From NCBI RefSeq assembly GCF_051020975.1, contig NC_135038.1, positions 7,686,001 to 7,750,000 on the forward strand: a DNA stretch of 64,000 nucleotides, read 5' to 3'. Positions 52,215-63,640 of this stretch are shown piece after piece (position 1 is the stretch's first letter; each line of letters starts with the position of its first letter). The translations under genes were made by a program, and so were the position numbers. This DNA is from Osmia lignaria lignaria (Eukaryota; Arthropoda; Insecta; Hymenoptera; Megachilidae). Below the pieces are notes generated by a model. That model had not been told where the DNA came from. It made no database searches and worked only from the letters and a program-made list of their open reading frames with translations.

Positions 52215-52345
52215 ATTAGCAATCAGTCATTTTGTATTAAGAAAACCAATGAAGCATTTATATAGTTATTTTCAGGAAACTTTAAGCTTTAAACTGATAT
52301 ACTACAAGTAAAATTTTGCAATATTTGTATGTTATGAAATTATTT
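52215..52345 (-). repeat. dispersed repeat family R1, copy 6
   Basis: The minus strand carries the 3' half clearly: AAAGCTTAAAGTTTCC, CTATATAAATGCTTCATTGG and AAAATGACTGATTGC. The 5' half is diverged. Confidence 0.62.
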
Positions 52346-54810
52346 AAAACTCTTTATAAACATTACAACCTTCTTAAGAATCCAATAAAGTCCACAAAAA
52401 ATGAACATTTTATTTTCCTTTCTTATTTCATGATATTGAAAGAACTAAAGAAATCAGAATTTTCATTCAATCGAACGAGCTATCGGTTTTTCGACCGAGA
52501 AAGTAGGAGTTATCGAGTGATTCGAGAGGGAAACGTCAAGCTCGAAGCAGCTAATGAGGCTCGTCACTCTCGTTTCCTCCGATCGTTTGCTTCGACAAGG
52601 TACAAATAAAAAACAACCTAATACTTTAGATAAAGTTCTATTTATGTGGTGGTACAGGAGAACTAGGCACGCGAATACACAAGCACTATTTCTTCTCGTT
52701 ATGAATTTGTGCGACTCGAAGAAACTGGATATCTCGAGAATAATGCCGTTCAATTCTGACCACTTCAACTTTATCGAAAATTTTTAAACGGGGAAATGAA
52801 AATCGTAGATGTCAAGATGTAGATGTGAAGAAATATTTTGAAATGTTTTTAGAATCTCGAAAATGTTCATTATTTTTAAGCAAACTTCAATAAAGAGAAT
52901 TTATTTTTAATAAATTTGTAGTATTTGTTATTTTCTTTAATCCCTTACTTTTAGATTTTTCTAGCAACTAAATATTCTGGATTATTTTTCCAATTTACAA
53001 ATGGCATTCGGAATTTTAATTAAAATTTACTTATCCAATTATGTAGCAGAGTGTTAATATTTAAACAATTCAAAGTAGAATTGTACTTTATAGAATTTTC
53101 ATTTTGTTTAACAGAAATTCTTTCCACCATGAGTAATAGCATAAAGTTCCGTTAGAAAAAAGGAATAGAAGGGAACGAAGCAAGAACAACAGGAAATTAC
53201 ACGGTGAATTAATTACGTGAGCAAGTGACCGGCAGTCCTAATGATCGACCGCAAAAACCACAAATTTCTGGGCTGGTGTGTGGTAATTGCGCGAGTAAAA
53301 TCGCATAAAATCCACGCGTTGACCAAGAACGAAGTAACAGCATGTCGACAGTGCGGCTTGCACAGCCTGTGACGATCACCAGAGATCATTTGAACCAGAT
53401 CAAAATTATTTAACCCTATCTAAATACTTTTAAAATAATGCTTTCTAAATATATGGTCGATTGTGGTTAATAGTGAAAGAGTTAAATTTCTAATACTCTA
53501 TGAATTCTGTAAACGTCGTCTAATATTTTTCTAATTTTATCATACTTGCAATATTATTTTGGAAATATGGTCTCAATTTGGAATGCAAGCACTCGAATAC
53601 TATTTTCAGAAAAAAATTGTAACTTAGTTTATTCATTATTATAATTTCTAATATTTCAATTTTCATACAATATTAATTTTATTGCAAATAGCGAAGTTTT
53701 ATACTCAGCATGTAAATATACGAGCAGTTTTGTACCGTTTTCAATATGAGCATAGAAAATCATGCAACTTGAAAAATTCTAAAAGTTCCATTATTTCATG
53801 GAAAAACTGATGGACAAGATTGTAATAGAAAGAGGAGATGAATTCTTTTTAAATTGCAACGTTGCCTATCAGTTTCTATCATTCATCGTTATCTAGATTC
53901 ACGGATCTAAATATTTTTCTGAAAACGAAATCTGTTAAAATTTTCAGTTTTTCGCTAGCGAACGCATTCCACTCTCTGCGCATTCAGCGAAATTTGATGC
54001 AATCTTTGCATATCGAAAACCGTGTTTCGGGAAAAAAACGAAAACGAGACAGACGTCATGACAGGAAAATACGGTATTTTCGGTAAATATTTTGAAAGAG
54101 AGATAAAAATGTGTTGAAAATTGTTTTATGGAAATTCTTTTTTCTCTAGTTTAATTTACTTCAGATAGATTTTTAATACGAACTATATATTGATTTTGAA
54201 CAATCCTCTTTTTTAATTATTCCATTACCACAAAAGTTCTGTGAAAATGATTAAATTTTGATTAAATATTCTATATAAATCGAACTGAATAATTTTTTGA
54301 TACATAAAATTTTTAAAGAGGAAATTAAATAAATAAACACACCAAAAGGAATAAAGTGATAAATAAATTCTACTATTATTTATTCGAATTTTATAACCAA
54401 GATATTTTACAAAAATAATGCACCACTGAACCATAGGCATTCATCAAGCATTCATCATTCTTTGAAAATAGTTCACGACACGGTTATAAAAATTTCTATG
54501 GATTTTCTTTCGAAACACACATTTATCTGGGTAGCTTGTCTATTGTTCCACTGAACTTTTCATCATTCTATTGTTTGTATCTTTTATTTCTACACAGTAG
54601 CCAAAGAAATTCCTGCAAATGTATGGATTGAAATCCATAAACATGTGTTTCAATGAACAGAATATGTAATTAATAACAATCTTTACAATCTTAGATCTAA
54701 ATTAAAATATTTTTCAGACGAATAGATCATTCGAAGTAAAATGATAATTTTCGCAGAAAATTTACAAAAGTTGCAATAATAAATATGATAAAATTGAAAT
54801 GTGTCGAAGT
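52346..54810. other. intergenic, nothing recognised
   Basis: AT-rich sequence with a mild GC-richer patch at about 52450-52720 and 53200-53390. Short open frames overlap on both strands in the first patch, with no family signature. Confidence 0.6.
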
Positions 54811-54818
54811 TTACACTA

Positions 54819-55104
54819 GGGCTTGGATTTATGGCGGGGACTGCTGGTTTTTCTCAACCTGGTCATTTGTGCCATCCTGAGTGTCCTGACTTCGGATGGT
54901 GCTCGTGATGTTAAAAAGTAAGTAACAATAGGCAGTCACTCGCTGTAAATCTAAAAGTCTTAAGTGGTGTCTCAGTCACCACTTGGATACCCTGGCAGTT
55001 GACCTAGGGCCAGGTCAAAACTTTAGTTATTGAGGGTCGCATTCGCCCACCCAGACGAGTCTCGTGTTCCCCTTCCAGAATGGGAACGCGCTAAGGACGC
55101 TCAA
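54819..55104 (+). mobile_element. 286-bp GC-rich structured insertion with candidate TSD
   Basis: Sharp composition change on both sides. It is flanked by ACACTA at 54813-54818 and 55105-55110, a candidate 6-bp target duplication. Inside, four stem-loops follow in order: GCCATCC/GGATGGT (54871-54900), AAGTGGTG/CACCACTT (54962-54984, perfect), TTGACCT/AGGTCAA (54999-55018, perfect) and CGTGTTCCC/GGGAACGCG (55063-55090, one G-U). This suits a 5'-truncated retroelement 3' UTR or a retroposed structured RNA. The first 99 bases also hold an open frame with a hydrophobic stretch (see findings). Family unknown. Confidence 0.5.
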
Positions 55105-55158
55105 ACACTAAAATTCAGAAAAAAGTGACTTCACTTCGTTTTCTTATTTTGTACAAAT

Positions 55159-55215
55159 GGTTCCCAAGTTTTTTTTTTTAATTATAATTTGTCTCTTTTT
55201 GAATAACTATTACAG
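55159..55215 (+). mobile_element. tRNA-derived SINE-like fragment, copy A
   Basis: Starts GGTTCCCAAG, then a T run, then AATTTGTCTCTTTTTGAATA, the tail module that recurs inverted in the two minus-strand copies below. Confidence 0.55.
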
Positions 55216-55326
55216 CTGTACTATAATCATTGCATTTATTAATAATTAATTACATACACTGCAATTTTTATAGAATTTAAGTTATTCAAAATAGAATATA
55301 AAATTTTAGTTTAGAATTATATAGAA

Positions 55327-55451
55327 TATTAGTTATTCAAAAAGAGACAAATTATCATTACAAAAAAAAAAAAAAAAAAAGAAATGGGAACCAAGGATTT
55401 GAACCGAGAACCTTTAGATTGCGAGTTATGTGTTTAACCACGGAGCGGATC
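55327..55451 (-). mobile_element. tRNA-derived SINE-like copy B
   Basis: On the minus strand: a Pol III A-box-like word (CTCCGTGGTTAAACAC), then AACTCGCAATCT, then a B-box (GGTTCAAATCC), CTTGGTTCCCA, a T19 run and the AATTTGTCTCTTTTTGAATA tail. The tRNA-like part (about 55385-55450) has T33 and a CGC triplet at the anticodon position but a poor acceptor and anticodon stem, so it is tRNA-derived, not a working tRNA gene. Confidence 0.65.
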
Positions 55452-55517
55452 CATGACTCGCAATCTGAAGGTCCTCGGTTCAAATCCTTGGTTGCCAAAC
55501 ATTTTTTTTTTTTTTTT
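55452..55517 (+). mobile_element. tRNA-derived SINE-like copy D (tRNA half plus T run)
   Basis: The plus strand reads ACTCGCAATCTGAAGG, a B-box GGTTCAAATCC at 55477-55487, CTTGGTTGCCA and T16. It is head-to-head with copy B and forms a 40-bp inverted repeat with it. Confidence 0.62.
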
Positions 55518-55529
55518 ATAATAATTTTT

Positions 55530-55629
55530 ATGTAATAGTTATTCAAAAAGAGACAAATTATCATTTTAAAAAAATTAAAAAATGTTGGGAACCAAGGATT
55601 TGAACCATGGATCTCTAGATTGCGAGTTG
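55530..55629 (-). mobile_element. tRNA-derived SINE-like copy C
   Basis: On the minus strand: CAACTCGCAATCTAGAGATC, GGTTCAAATCC, CTTGGTTCCCAAC, a T-rich run and the GTCTCTTTTTGAATAACTAT tail. It is truncated before the A-box. Confidence 0.62.
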
Positions 55630-58600
55630 TATAATAAATATCATAATGGCAGAAAAAATGTGTGCAATCATTCTTTCCCAACCATTTTGATTGGGTGGAC
55701 CAATCCTTAACAAAATGCTAGCAACAATAATTTTTGTAATTGCGAGATATTTTTATTTTTACAAATATTACCAATATTGCCAATATTATATTTTTCCTAT
55801 CATTTCAATTAACGTAAAATTATGGTTGGGAATTGAAAAATGAAAAAAAGAACCAACATATTAAAAATAAGGCAAGCGCAACATTTTCATCGGTTACATT
55901 ATTAGCGGTTGTAACGAGGTACGCTGATGCACAGAACCATAGAAGATGGCACTGTACACCCTGGAAAATGTACAACGCAACAGGCTAATTATACCATAAC
56001 TAGGAACACGGTGCATCGCTTGTACGAGCCGATAATACAAGCGCGTTTGTCTTTACGCGATTAAAGACAGTGTAAGTTTCCGGCCGGTTATCCTGTAGGC
56101 GAACGATAAATCAACAGTCACGACTGGGGGCAACGGTGCGAATGACGGAAACGGAAGTTTTCCCGTGGCTATTGCGATCAGAGATCAGGCAACTTTTCTT
56201 GCCAAGATACTGGCCCGGTCCTAAAGTGATTAAAGTTTTTGTTTCGACTCGAAACCCTGTTCGACGTCTACTTTTAATTAAAAGAATTGTAGAAAATTCT
56301 TTAAACTACAGTCTTTGTTACTGACAATCAGAGGAGGCTGAACTTCTTTTTCAGATGATTAAAAATTATATTAAAGTTTTGTTGATTTAGGAGTTAGTGG
56401 TAGATCGATGATTATTTTTAATTGTGGAATATTCTATTATAAGAAATACAGAAAATTTGATATAATTTAATAATACAAAATATCACTTATGGAACATTCA
56501 TTTGAATTTTAAAAATAAATTTTAATCCTTAAGATACCAAGATGGGTTTTTGATCATTTAATTTGAAATTAATAATTTAATTGAAATTACTATTTTTCCA
56601 ATCTATGAAAATTATGGTACATATTTTTTTAAAAGATTGCATTATCCTTTGTTTCAGAATTCTCTTTCATTTGATGTGTAGACTAGGACTAATTAACGTA
56701 TCCAATCAAATTTGTTTTGTAGTTTTAGACATAGTACAACTGGAATTACAAATCGTGTGACGTTTCTTCGTACATGAACATAAATTTACATCTGCACGTC
56801 ATTACTATACAAGACCAAGCACACGAGATGTATCAAGTGTAGAATTAATGGGTCGGTTTTAACATCGCTAAAAGCACCAATTTGTTCCCAAAATTCGAAT
56901 GCATTTACAAAGGAAACGCATTGCTCTGCTGTTTACCTCTCTACTACGTTTACACCATGTGTCTTGATAATGAGATATTGAATTTGATTGATTACACATC
57001 GTTGAATATCTTTGAAATCAACTATGGATTTAGTACTTATTATATTTAATAAAATATGAAATTGGAATAAATTGGAGATTGACTTTGGAATAAGAAAAAA
57101 ATTAATTCTAAAATTAATTACCACCTTGATTGCTAATGGATCACTGGTGCCTCAAATGTAATATAATTTAATAATCAAAAAGAGAAAAATAATTTTGAAT
57201 AGAATTACTGTTACATAAAATTACACGTTCGAAACTAAAAGTTAAAAATAATTGAAATTTGTAACACAATTTCAAATAATAATCGTTACATTGCATAAAT
57301 GAAATAATCTCAATGAGATAAGCTCGATACATGTTTCCAATATTTTTAATTACACCTCGAACATTATAAACGACTGGTATTGTTTTATTCATTTCAATTT
57401 TAAAATACCTCTAATAATTCACTTGCAAACTTTAAATAAATTGCTTCTAACATTTCAGGCGTTGTTTCCGATAACAATGACGATATTGATAATTAAATTT
57501 TTAATTAATCCTAATTTCAACTTTTATAAATTATGAACAATAACAGCATCGATTACGTTTCTAGTATATCATTTAAATCGTACAAAACTGCGATAAAGAA
57601 TTCGACCTCCGAGTGCGTTTACGAGATGAATATTCGTTCGATAAACGGTGCATTTTAAAAATCAACATTTACTCACCGGAAATACGTACAGTGTGAGATA
57701 ATTCATTCTGTTGACGTGCAACGCGTTCATTAATACTAGAACAAACGACGATAAATGTATGCCTATATTAAAATTGAAAAATAAATAAAGAATGAAAAAT
57801 CAATTAACATCTACAGTTAATTTTTATCTTAACAAGGAACAATATACACTTCCATAAAGGCACCTTAATAAATTCTCTGATTTAAAATAAAAATTCATTA
57901 TAACCAAGTGAGTTTCCCTATAATATTAAAATTGTAGCACTGAATAATTTTCAGATGCAATTTGTAATTATTTTTTTCATTCTTCACATGAAACATTTAT
58001 TTTCACAACAAACGATTCACGTATCATAAGCACCATATTCTTATCAATTAAGTGCTCTTATCAAACGTACACAATAAATGCGTGTAGAATTCGCAACAGT
58101 CCCCTCGATAACTATTTACTTAGATAGTATATATTCTGTTAATTAAAAGGAATGTAAAAAATATGATACGTTTGATATAAGTTTGAAACAGTTAATCATT
58201 TGTTAAATGGTATTATTAACAATAAACGTATTGCAATGGTATATCTCCGAAAAGAAATGATACAAAATAATACAGATTATAAATGATAGGATCGTATCAC
58301 TTCATTTTCGATTCTGAAAATTGTACGTTTATCACTATCTATATGGTTTAAAAATTTGATTATCGTGTTCAATAATGTGCAGCATGGTGCAATGTTTATA
58401 TTCAAATAATACGCATTTGATTTATCAAAGTTCTGATTTACAAAAAACTATTAATATTTTATCAAACCACATATTTGCATGAACATCCACACTCTCTAAT
58501 ATTTATTACAAACAATGAAACTAACAAAATATGAACAATCTTTTTTTTTAGATTGTGTGCATAGATCAAACTTCACAGCTAGATCATTTTACGGGTAAAG

Positions 58601-59080
58601 TCAGAGATGAATAAAGAAACAAAAAAATGCAATACCATTTTATTTTTCTATTCATTCGATCTACCAACGTGATAGTTAATACTTTTAGAAAAAATATTTT
58701 TTTTAGAAGTACCTCTCCAAAAACATAGAAAACAAATTCATTATATTATTGCAAATATGAATTAAATTTTCTTCTAAAATAACAGCGTTGGTAATGAAAA
58801 TTAAATAATCTGATAAGAAATCTTGAAAAAGGAACAAATGATGTAACTAACAGAGTCGATAAAATCGCAATAATCAGAGTCGATAAGATCAATATCTGCA
58901 TTAACTTAATAAAACGGAATTATATAGTACGTAAGTAAATATTCTATGAAGTAAAATTGATGGTTAAAATAATTGCAATATCTGATCGAGGTTGATTAAC
59001 CCTTTGATGGATTAAATCATTGGCATTGATGGATTAAATCACTCTCAGACCACCAAACATCTGGCCGCAATTTTAAAACT
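55630..59080. other. intergenic, nothing recognised
   Basis: AT-rich sequence, with a slightly GC-richer patch at 55920-56330. No frame with family features, and no RNA gene seen. Confidence 0.6.
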
Positions 59081-59081
59081 A

Positions 59082-59160
59082 TAAGATTCTAAGATCATAA
59101 GGTTCTGAAATTCCAAAATTCCAGAATTCTAAAATTCTAAAATTTCAAAAATCTAAAATC
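59082..59160. repeat. cryptic AATTCTAAAATTC minisatellite
   Basis: Runs of ATTCTAAAATTCTAAAAT with diverged edges, related to the block at 27726 in reverse complement. Confidence 0.65.
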
Positions 59161-59219
59161 AAAATTAAACATTCGCAATCGCCAAAAAATCCGAATTACG
59201 CCAATGATTCCACCATGAT

Positions 59220-59755
59220 TAAAATCACCTCAAGTAGACGACGTATCGCGAGACGTCACGCCTTATCACCTGTTAACCGCAGATCACCGGTGTATCAGAC
59301 ACGTTGCTGATACATACGTGCAAATCTCACGGTTATCTCTGGTGATGCGTCGTTATCAAGGAAAAATCGTGGCGTTCGAGTCGAACAGAAGTGTGCAAAA
59401 CCGATCGTAACCGGCAAAGGGGGCCACCGTCTACAAGAGAAACGAAGAAGGGAAACAAAAGAGTGACGAATGATACACGTTGAAAGGAGATGAAGATAAT
59501 GTAAAGGGAGCCGGAAACGAAGGGAAGACAATAGACTGTCGAATCGTCGCGTCAAGTCAACGGTCTTTTGTCTACGTTTCACGGTGTCTACGAACGTGCC
59601 ACGGCGATCGAAAAGAATCATAATCACGGAAAATAAATCGTATAAACGTTTCTGAGATCCATTCACCATCAATAATCGATGATCCATTGTGAGGAAAAGT
59701 GATCGAACGACTTAATAGTGAAATAATCTCGACGACCACATCGTTTTTGTATTGT
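59220..59755 (+). promoter_or_regulatory. CpG-rich block ending in a strong splice donor
   Basis: The CpG content rises sharply and the block ends with TTGTATT/GTAAGT (donor at 59755/59756). It contains an 8-bp inverted repeat TGTATCAG/CTGATACA (59291-59314). It could be a non-coding first exon plus its promoter for a + strand gene to the right. The minus-strand frame across it (59295-59687) has no recognisable domain. Confidence 0.3.
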
Positions 59756-61657
59756 AAGTATTTCTTTTCTTTATTATTTTTCTCGCATTCTACGCTTTAG
59801 AGAATTCTTCGTGGTTATTGGAATAAGACGTATTATTGATAGTCTTTCTTTGGAGGAGTTGATCGTTCTTTTTTAATTAGAGGTTTACTTTTCAGATGGA
59901 TTTCGATAATATTTTAAGATTATTCTTTGCTTTTTAATCATTTTTAATTTTAGCCATGAGAAACTGATATGTAATATGTAATCAAACCACAATATGCTAT
60001 TTACTTTTATAAATGAAAGTTGATGTTTGCCATAAACTAAATGAATTTATTTTATTTATATTACTGATTGCTTTTTTAATATATTTTTATTACTATTCGT
60101 ATGTTTTATTTTAATAAACAAAAATTTTCATTTCCTCTGAGCACTTTTCAATTTCATCAAAATTTATCCATCGTTGCAAATAAAAAAGGCGTTACTATAC
60201 ATAGTTACGAAAACGATAAATTAATGTGATGTTATAGGTCGAATACAGTAAACGTAAGAAGGTATTTCAATATTTCGTTTCGTTTTTTTATTGTTTCAAC
60301 TTACTTTTTTATTCGAATTCCAGTCGTGTTACTTACTGTTAGATACAAAATACACATACGGCGCAGAGTTGGTCAATATTTATTTGAATAACGAATAAAA
60401 AACGTGGTATGGAATAAATGACTATCTGAAATAAAATGCTATTTCCCCGATCAAATAATTCACTTGAATCGAATGTTGTTTTATTTGAGAATATAAAATA
60501 TTTTACTTCAAATAATTTCTTGTTTCCAGGATTAATATCATAGTTTTTAAAATGACAATATCATTAATAAGATAAAATAATATTTTTTTAATTGTATAAG
60601 GCAAAGATGAATATTTTGATAAAAATTTCAACCAACCTTCTTTTTTAATTTTGTGAGAATTTAATAATTATAAATAACTCTGAAATTCAAATACAATAAA
60701 TAATTATTTAAAATTACAATCATAGAAATGTCAAGTCAGTTATTTGAAGTTTACAGTAGATAAAAAGTTATTTTTCTGCTATTCGGCTATTCGATAAGAT
60801 CTAAATTTGTTATGCTAACACAATGAAATCAATGATGTCATCAGGACACAAATTCAGTCATTTTTGTCCTCGACACCAGTTCTTCGCACGTGTTCCAGTC
60901 GAATTTCGTTGTGTCAATATCTACTATCAAAAAACAGAGATGACCGAAATAGCGAAACGAAGCTCGGATATTAACCGAACGTGAAATATTTCGAGCGCGT
61001 TTTAATGTTTTTTCACTATTTGTATGGGATTTTTGCTTTGTCAGCTGTCGTAAAAAACGAAATCCGACACTAAGAGAAAGCTTTCAACGAGGTTAAAATT
61101 GTAATCGATTGCTTTTATCTTATGACAAAATCAGTGCATTTCACGATTGTTTTTTGTTTCTAAATTTTAACATTCAATCAATGTTACATTCTATATTTAT
61201 CGTTCATGGTTTATAGAAAAGTTATAATTTTTATAATACTGGACCTATTTGGATTTTTTAAACATCTAAAAATTTACAAACAATTTTCGAAAAATTAATG
61301 TTTTATTCATTCTGTTGATTTCAAATTTATAAACAATTATCTAGATAGAAGTTCAATGCTAAACATTGATACGTGGAATCTATTTTCATAGCTGATTCCA
61401 CATTTTATTTGCATCATCACTCTTATTAAATCAGTAACATTTTATAATTACCAAGAAAAAAGCAGCAATAAAAAGTCAGTTTGTACATCTAATTAGAAGC
61501 TATGAAAACCAATATTTTTGTGTTAAATCTTACACAAAAATGCTTTCAAAATTCAGCTATTTTTTAACATGTCAACAATGCAAGAGATGCTCTGTTACAA
61601 CAATTTTTAACCATTATATACCTTCCTACAAGCAATCAAATATACAGCTAATATTTG

Positions 61658-61725
61658 ACGACATAAAAATATCGCAAAATAATATTTATTTTACATCGAA
61701 CTATAGCTTAAAATTTCAATAAAAT
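61658..61725 (+). repeat. dispersed repeat family R1, copy 7 (partial)
   Basis: GACGACATAAAAATATCG, AAATAATATTTATTTTACAT and ATAGCTTAAAATTTC follow the family order. The ends are missing. Confidence 0.45.
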
Positions 61726-61784
61726 ATCTACACAACGTTTCCCTGATGTTTCTTAATATAAATTATCCGGCTGCTAGTTATATG

Positions 61785-61935
61785 AAATAATGATCAATTT
61801 TGGAACTTATAAAATCTGATAGAATTTCATGACATAAAAGTATTATAAAATAGCACTTAATGGTACATTAATTTGAAGTTGAAGGTTTTATGAAAACAGT
61901 TACGTAAATGCTTCATCAGTATTTTTAATAGAAAA
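61785..61935 (+). repeat. dispersed repeat family R1, copy 8
   Basis: One of the best copies: TTTTGGAACTTATAAAATCT, AATTTCATGACATAAAAGTA, AAATAGCACTTAATGGTACA, TTGAAGTTGAAGGTTTT, AATGCTTCATCAG and AAAATGATTCG. Confidence 0.7.
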
Positions 61936-62251
61936 TGATTCGTTCTTCGTTTGAACAACTAATTTTCTATACTTATTGTATTTCAAGAAAAAAGCGATTT
62001 TATGACCCAAAAACTGTAATCGAAAATTACTTTATCATTTCCAAATATAGGCAACTGAAAATTGGATATTCGCGAACAGATTGTTTTATAAAGAAATAAC
62101 CGTACTGGGTCAACCATGACCCGAACCTACAAAATGGAATGTATTCGTTTTATAATAACATTTAAAGAACTTTAAAAACAGACTTTAAAATGAAATATCA
62201 ATTATGACCGTTTCAATGGTCTATCGTTCAAGGTTTAATTAACACATTGTG

Positions 62252-62278
62252 ACCGAGGGGCGTAGATCTACGCTCGGT
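62252..62278. repeat. palindrome near a TTAA, piggyBac-terminus-like
   Basis: ACCGAG-GGG-CGTAGA pairs with TCTACG-CTCGGT, that is a 12-bp stem with a 3-base bulge. Twelve bases upstream is TTAACACATTGTG, which resembles the TTAA plus inverted-repeat start of piggyBac-type elements. No matching right end was found. Confidence 0.4.
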
Positions 62279-62519
62279 GAAGAAACGTAAATCCTGATAG
62301 CATAGATCTACCGTCTTAAAAATTCAGGCACCCAAAGTACATATAAAAAGAAACATGTAAAACTTAATGTATTAAAATATACCCCTTGATATATACTGTG
62401 GACCATTACTGACCCATATGATAGTAAAAATATTGAACGGAAGTATCCTCGTTATAACCTTAAACACCCAGTCAATTTACTACATGTAAGAACCCCGACT
62501 GCCATTAAATCAAAATAAC

Positions 62520-63080
62520 GATCGCCTCGAATTTATTGTACGCGTGCAACATTCGCGTAATTACTGCTGCAGGATATTAATCTTAGCGGTATACATAACC
62601 CCTCCGCGTACCCGGTAAACGTACATCATAATGGGAATTTAATCGTACAAAAAATTCATTAGAAGCATAGTTGGCTCGGACAGAGGGTTCTCGCCTTTCG
62701 GTTTTCTTCGGGTTAAACATCGCCGAGAATTTGATAAATTCCAGACAACTAGCGCGGCACAAATGCCGTGGATAAAATGAAAGAAGAAAAAAAAAGAGCG
62801 AGAGAAAAGGGGGAAAAAGGAGGTACACCATGGCGAACGTATGACCCAGTTGAAACAATTTATCAGCGCTACAAAGCGTGCGACGCGCTCTGAAAAAGGA
62901 TAAATAACAGATAACAAGAGATAAGCTGCGAGCCAATTTATCGCTACCGTCAACAATTTCGCACACTGAGAACGGAACTTTATGCAAACGCGTCGCAACA
63001 ACCGATCAGTGAATAAGAAGCACGATCGTCCGGTTTTGCTAATGAATTTTTCCGAGAGAATCGTTTTTCAACGAACCCGC
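62520..63080. other. GC-richer block, long minus-strand frames
   Basis: Two overlapping minus-strand frames of 134 and 120 codons cross this block in different phases. Neither shows a domain, and overlap in two frames is what a GC-rich stop-poor stretch gives by chance. A purine-rich tract at 62776-62822 adds low-complexity residues. Confidence 0.5.
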
Positions 63081-63351
63081 CCGGAAACTGTTTTATTTTT
63101 TCTATTAACACTATATGTATATCAAACGATAGACGATCTTTACTTAATCAAATTTTTTTTAGAAATTAATAGCTTTAAATTAGCACTTTAAAACATTTTA
63201 TTATTTGAACAGTATCGTTACTGTTACGATTGAAATAACGAGAAATTAATTCGTACGGTATTTCAGTCGCGTCCGATCTCCTTTAAAGGAGCTCGATATA
63301 CTGTATCGATCATCGCTCTTCGAATCTCAACTTACGGCTCAACATACGCGT

Positions 63352-63375
63352 GGAACGATTCAAATGAATCGTTCC
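63352..63375. promoter_or_regulatory. 11-bp perfect palindrome upstream of promoter
   Basis: GGAACGATTCA and TGAATCGTTCC are perfect complements around AA. The centre (ATTCAAATGAAT) resembles a homeodomain or POU-type dyad site. It lies about 240 bases upstream of the NRF-1 motif. Confidence 0.5.
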
Positions 63376-63564
63376 CCTGTTCGTCTTGTTTAACATTCGC
63401 CAAGGATCCATGATCGATGAACTTTCGATCAAAGAGCAGCTTCGATATTATCTAGAAACGCGAGAAACGAATAAACTACTCACACGATTCAATCGCGTAC
63501 TGCATTAGACGGTCTACTAAGAGTCGCAATTGTCACGGTCTCTCCTTCACCCAACAGTGACATT

Positions 63565-63640
63565 AGAACCACGTGATGGTAAGATCTAACGCGCATGCGC
63601 GGTCGAGCGAGCGGGCGGTTTACTGCCAAGCTCGCACGTG
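63565..63640 (+). promoter_or_regulatory. CpG-rich promoter with NRF-1 palindrome and E-boxes
   Basis: GCGCATGCGC at 63591-63600 is the exact palindromic NRF-1 (Erect wing in flies) site. CACGTG E-boxes flank it at 63570-63575 and 63635-63640. This combination is typical of TATA-less CpG-rich insect promoters. Confidence 0.6.

Larger units (their letters stand above)
59756..62235. other. AT-rich sequence with two dispersed-repeat copies
   Basis: Otherwise no gene seen. A more mixed-composition patch lies at 60840-61080. Confidence 0.6.

Noticed and set aside
55385..55450. Functional tRNA gene on the minus strand
   Set aside because: A- and B-box words are present, but the acceptor and anticodon stems do not pair and the unit is repeated with poly(T) tails, so it is SINE-like.
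59295..59687. 130-codon minus-strand frame
   Set aside because: No recognisable domain, skewed arginine/leucine content as expected from CpG-rich non-coding DNA, and no splice support.
62583..63001. 134- and 120-codon minus-strand frames
   Set aside because: They overlap in different phases and include a translated purine tract; typical of chance frames in a GC-richer block.
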